The notes under the pieces were generated by a model. The model did not search any database. It was not told the origin of the DNA and worked only from the letters and a program-made list of their open reading frames with translations. Of a stretch of 5,529 bases of DNA, positions 5,178 to 5,529 are shown in pieces (the stretch's first letter is position 1; each line of letters opens with the position of its first letter). Source of the DNA: Candidatus Krumholzibacteriia bacterium (GTDB lineage: Bacteria > Krumholzibacteriota > Krumholzibacteriia > LZORAL124-64-63); NCBI GenBank assembly GCA_030632925.1, contig DAOVTU010000246.1:1-5529 (forward strand), given 5' to 3'. Made by a program: the position numbers and the translations under genes.

Positions 5178-5529
5178 GGGCAGCGGCCTCAAGTGGCGCA
5201 TGTGCATCAAGGTCGCCTTCCTGCCCGCCTTCTGCATGCGCTCGACCGCAGCCCGGGTCGCGCCATAGGTCGAACCCCAGGCCACTACCAGAATCTCGCC
5301 AGTCGCATCACCGTTGAGCGGCGGGGTCGGGATCGAATCCCGAATGCCCATGATCTTGGCCTCGCGGACCTCGGTCATCTGCTCGTGATTGTCCGGATCG
5401 TAACTGACATTGCCGGTTACGAAGTCCTTTTCCAGGCCACCAACACGGTGCTCCAGACCAGGAGTGCCGGGCTTGGCCCAGTTGCGAGCCAGTTTTTCAT
5501 CCCGCGTGTAGGGGCTGAAACCTTCAGGA
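5175..5529 (-). CDS. korA: 2-oxoacid:ferredoxin oxidoreductase alpha subunit, partial and prematurely stopped
   Basis: The frame is open from the window edge (first full codon at 5528) for 117 residues to TAA at 5177-5175. The visible part is typical of the later portion of KorA. It shows ARNWAKPGTPGLEHRVGGLEKD, GNVSYDPDNHEQM, then the start of the C-terminal domain with ILVVAWGSTYGATRAAVERMQKAGRKATLMHMRHLRPLP. KorA carries the pyrimidine-binding and 2-oxoacid-binding parts that complete the ThDP site together with KorB. The family normally continues past PLP with an N-L-G ... VLVPE-NLGQL stretch. Here a stop follows directly and the KorA sequence resumes only at 5102. If the stop is real, the protein lacks about 64 C-terminal residues and may fold poorly. 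The ATG at 5378 is internal and not the gene start. Confidence 0.85.
   Translation of the reverse strand, partial: PEGFSPYTRDEKLARNWAKPGTPGLEHRVGGLEKDFVTGNVSYDPDNHEQMTEVREAKIMGIRDSIPTPPLNGDATGEILVVAWGSTYGATRAAVERMQKAGRKATLMHMRHLRPLP

Noticed and set aside
5102..5179. A small transposable element with terminal inverted repeats inside korA
   Set aside because: The inverted matches at the edges are only 4 and 6 bases and unevenly spaced, no target duplication is visible, and an insertion would not explain the missing KorA residues.

Overview
The window looks like a piece of a moderately GC-rich genome from an uncultivated FCB-type bacterium (the Eisenbacteria / Krumholzibacteria / Latescibacteria sort). 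This is inferred from gene content, not from a marker gene. The evidence is two tandem secreted proteins ending in an FlgD-Ig-like / type IX-style C-terminal module, repeated 'choice-of-anchor D' (ASH) domains, and a KorAB-type 2-oxoacid:ferredoxin oxidoreductase.

Layout. Positions 1-248 (+) are the tail of a secreted protein whose start lies outside the window. Positions 338-3133 (+) encode a 931-residue secreted multidomain protein. It has a signal peptide, an unnamed 'WEC' domain, four ASH-like domains, a second WEC domain, an Fn3-like domain and the same C-terminal module as the upstream gene. Each of these two genes is followed by a strong hairpin with no T-tract. Positions 3257-3898 (+) encode a signal peptidase I family protein with an alanine where the catalytic serine should be. 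A perfect 28-bp palindrome (3927-3954) separates it from the convergent minus-strand genes. korB (4986-3988) is complete. It is preceded by korA (5529-4983), which shares an ATGA stop/start overlap with korB but is interrupted.

The main anomaly is in korA. About 75 nt (5103-5177) just before the conserved C-terminal end do not encode KorA in any frame. They contain three in-frame stops, yet both flanks are good KorA sequence in the same frame. The size is close to what the missing KorA stretch should occupy, so this resembles a length-preserving replacement more than a simple insertion. An assembly or sequence artefact has to be excluded first.

How the genes relate: KorA and KorB form one enzyme that interconverts a 2-oxoacid (probably 2-oxoglutarate) plus CoA with acyl-CoA, CO2 and reduced ferredoxin. 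The secreted proteins use Sec export, and signal peptidase is a general partner of that route. The sequence does not show a specific link between this LepB-like protein and its neighbours. I do not see mobile elements, CRISPR arrays, tRNA or rRNA genes.
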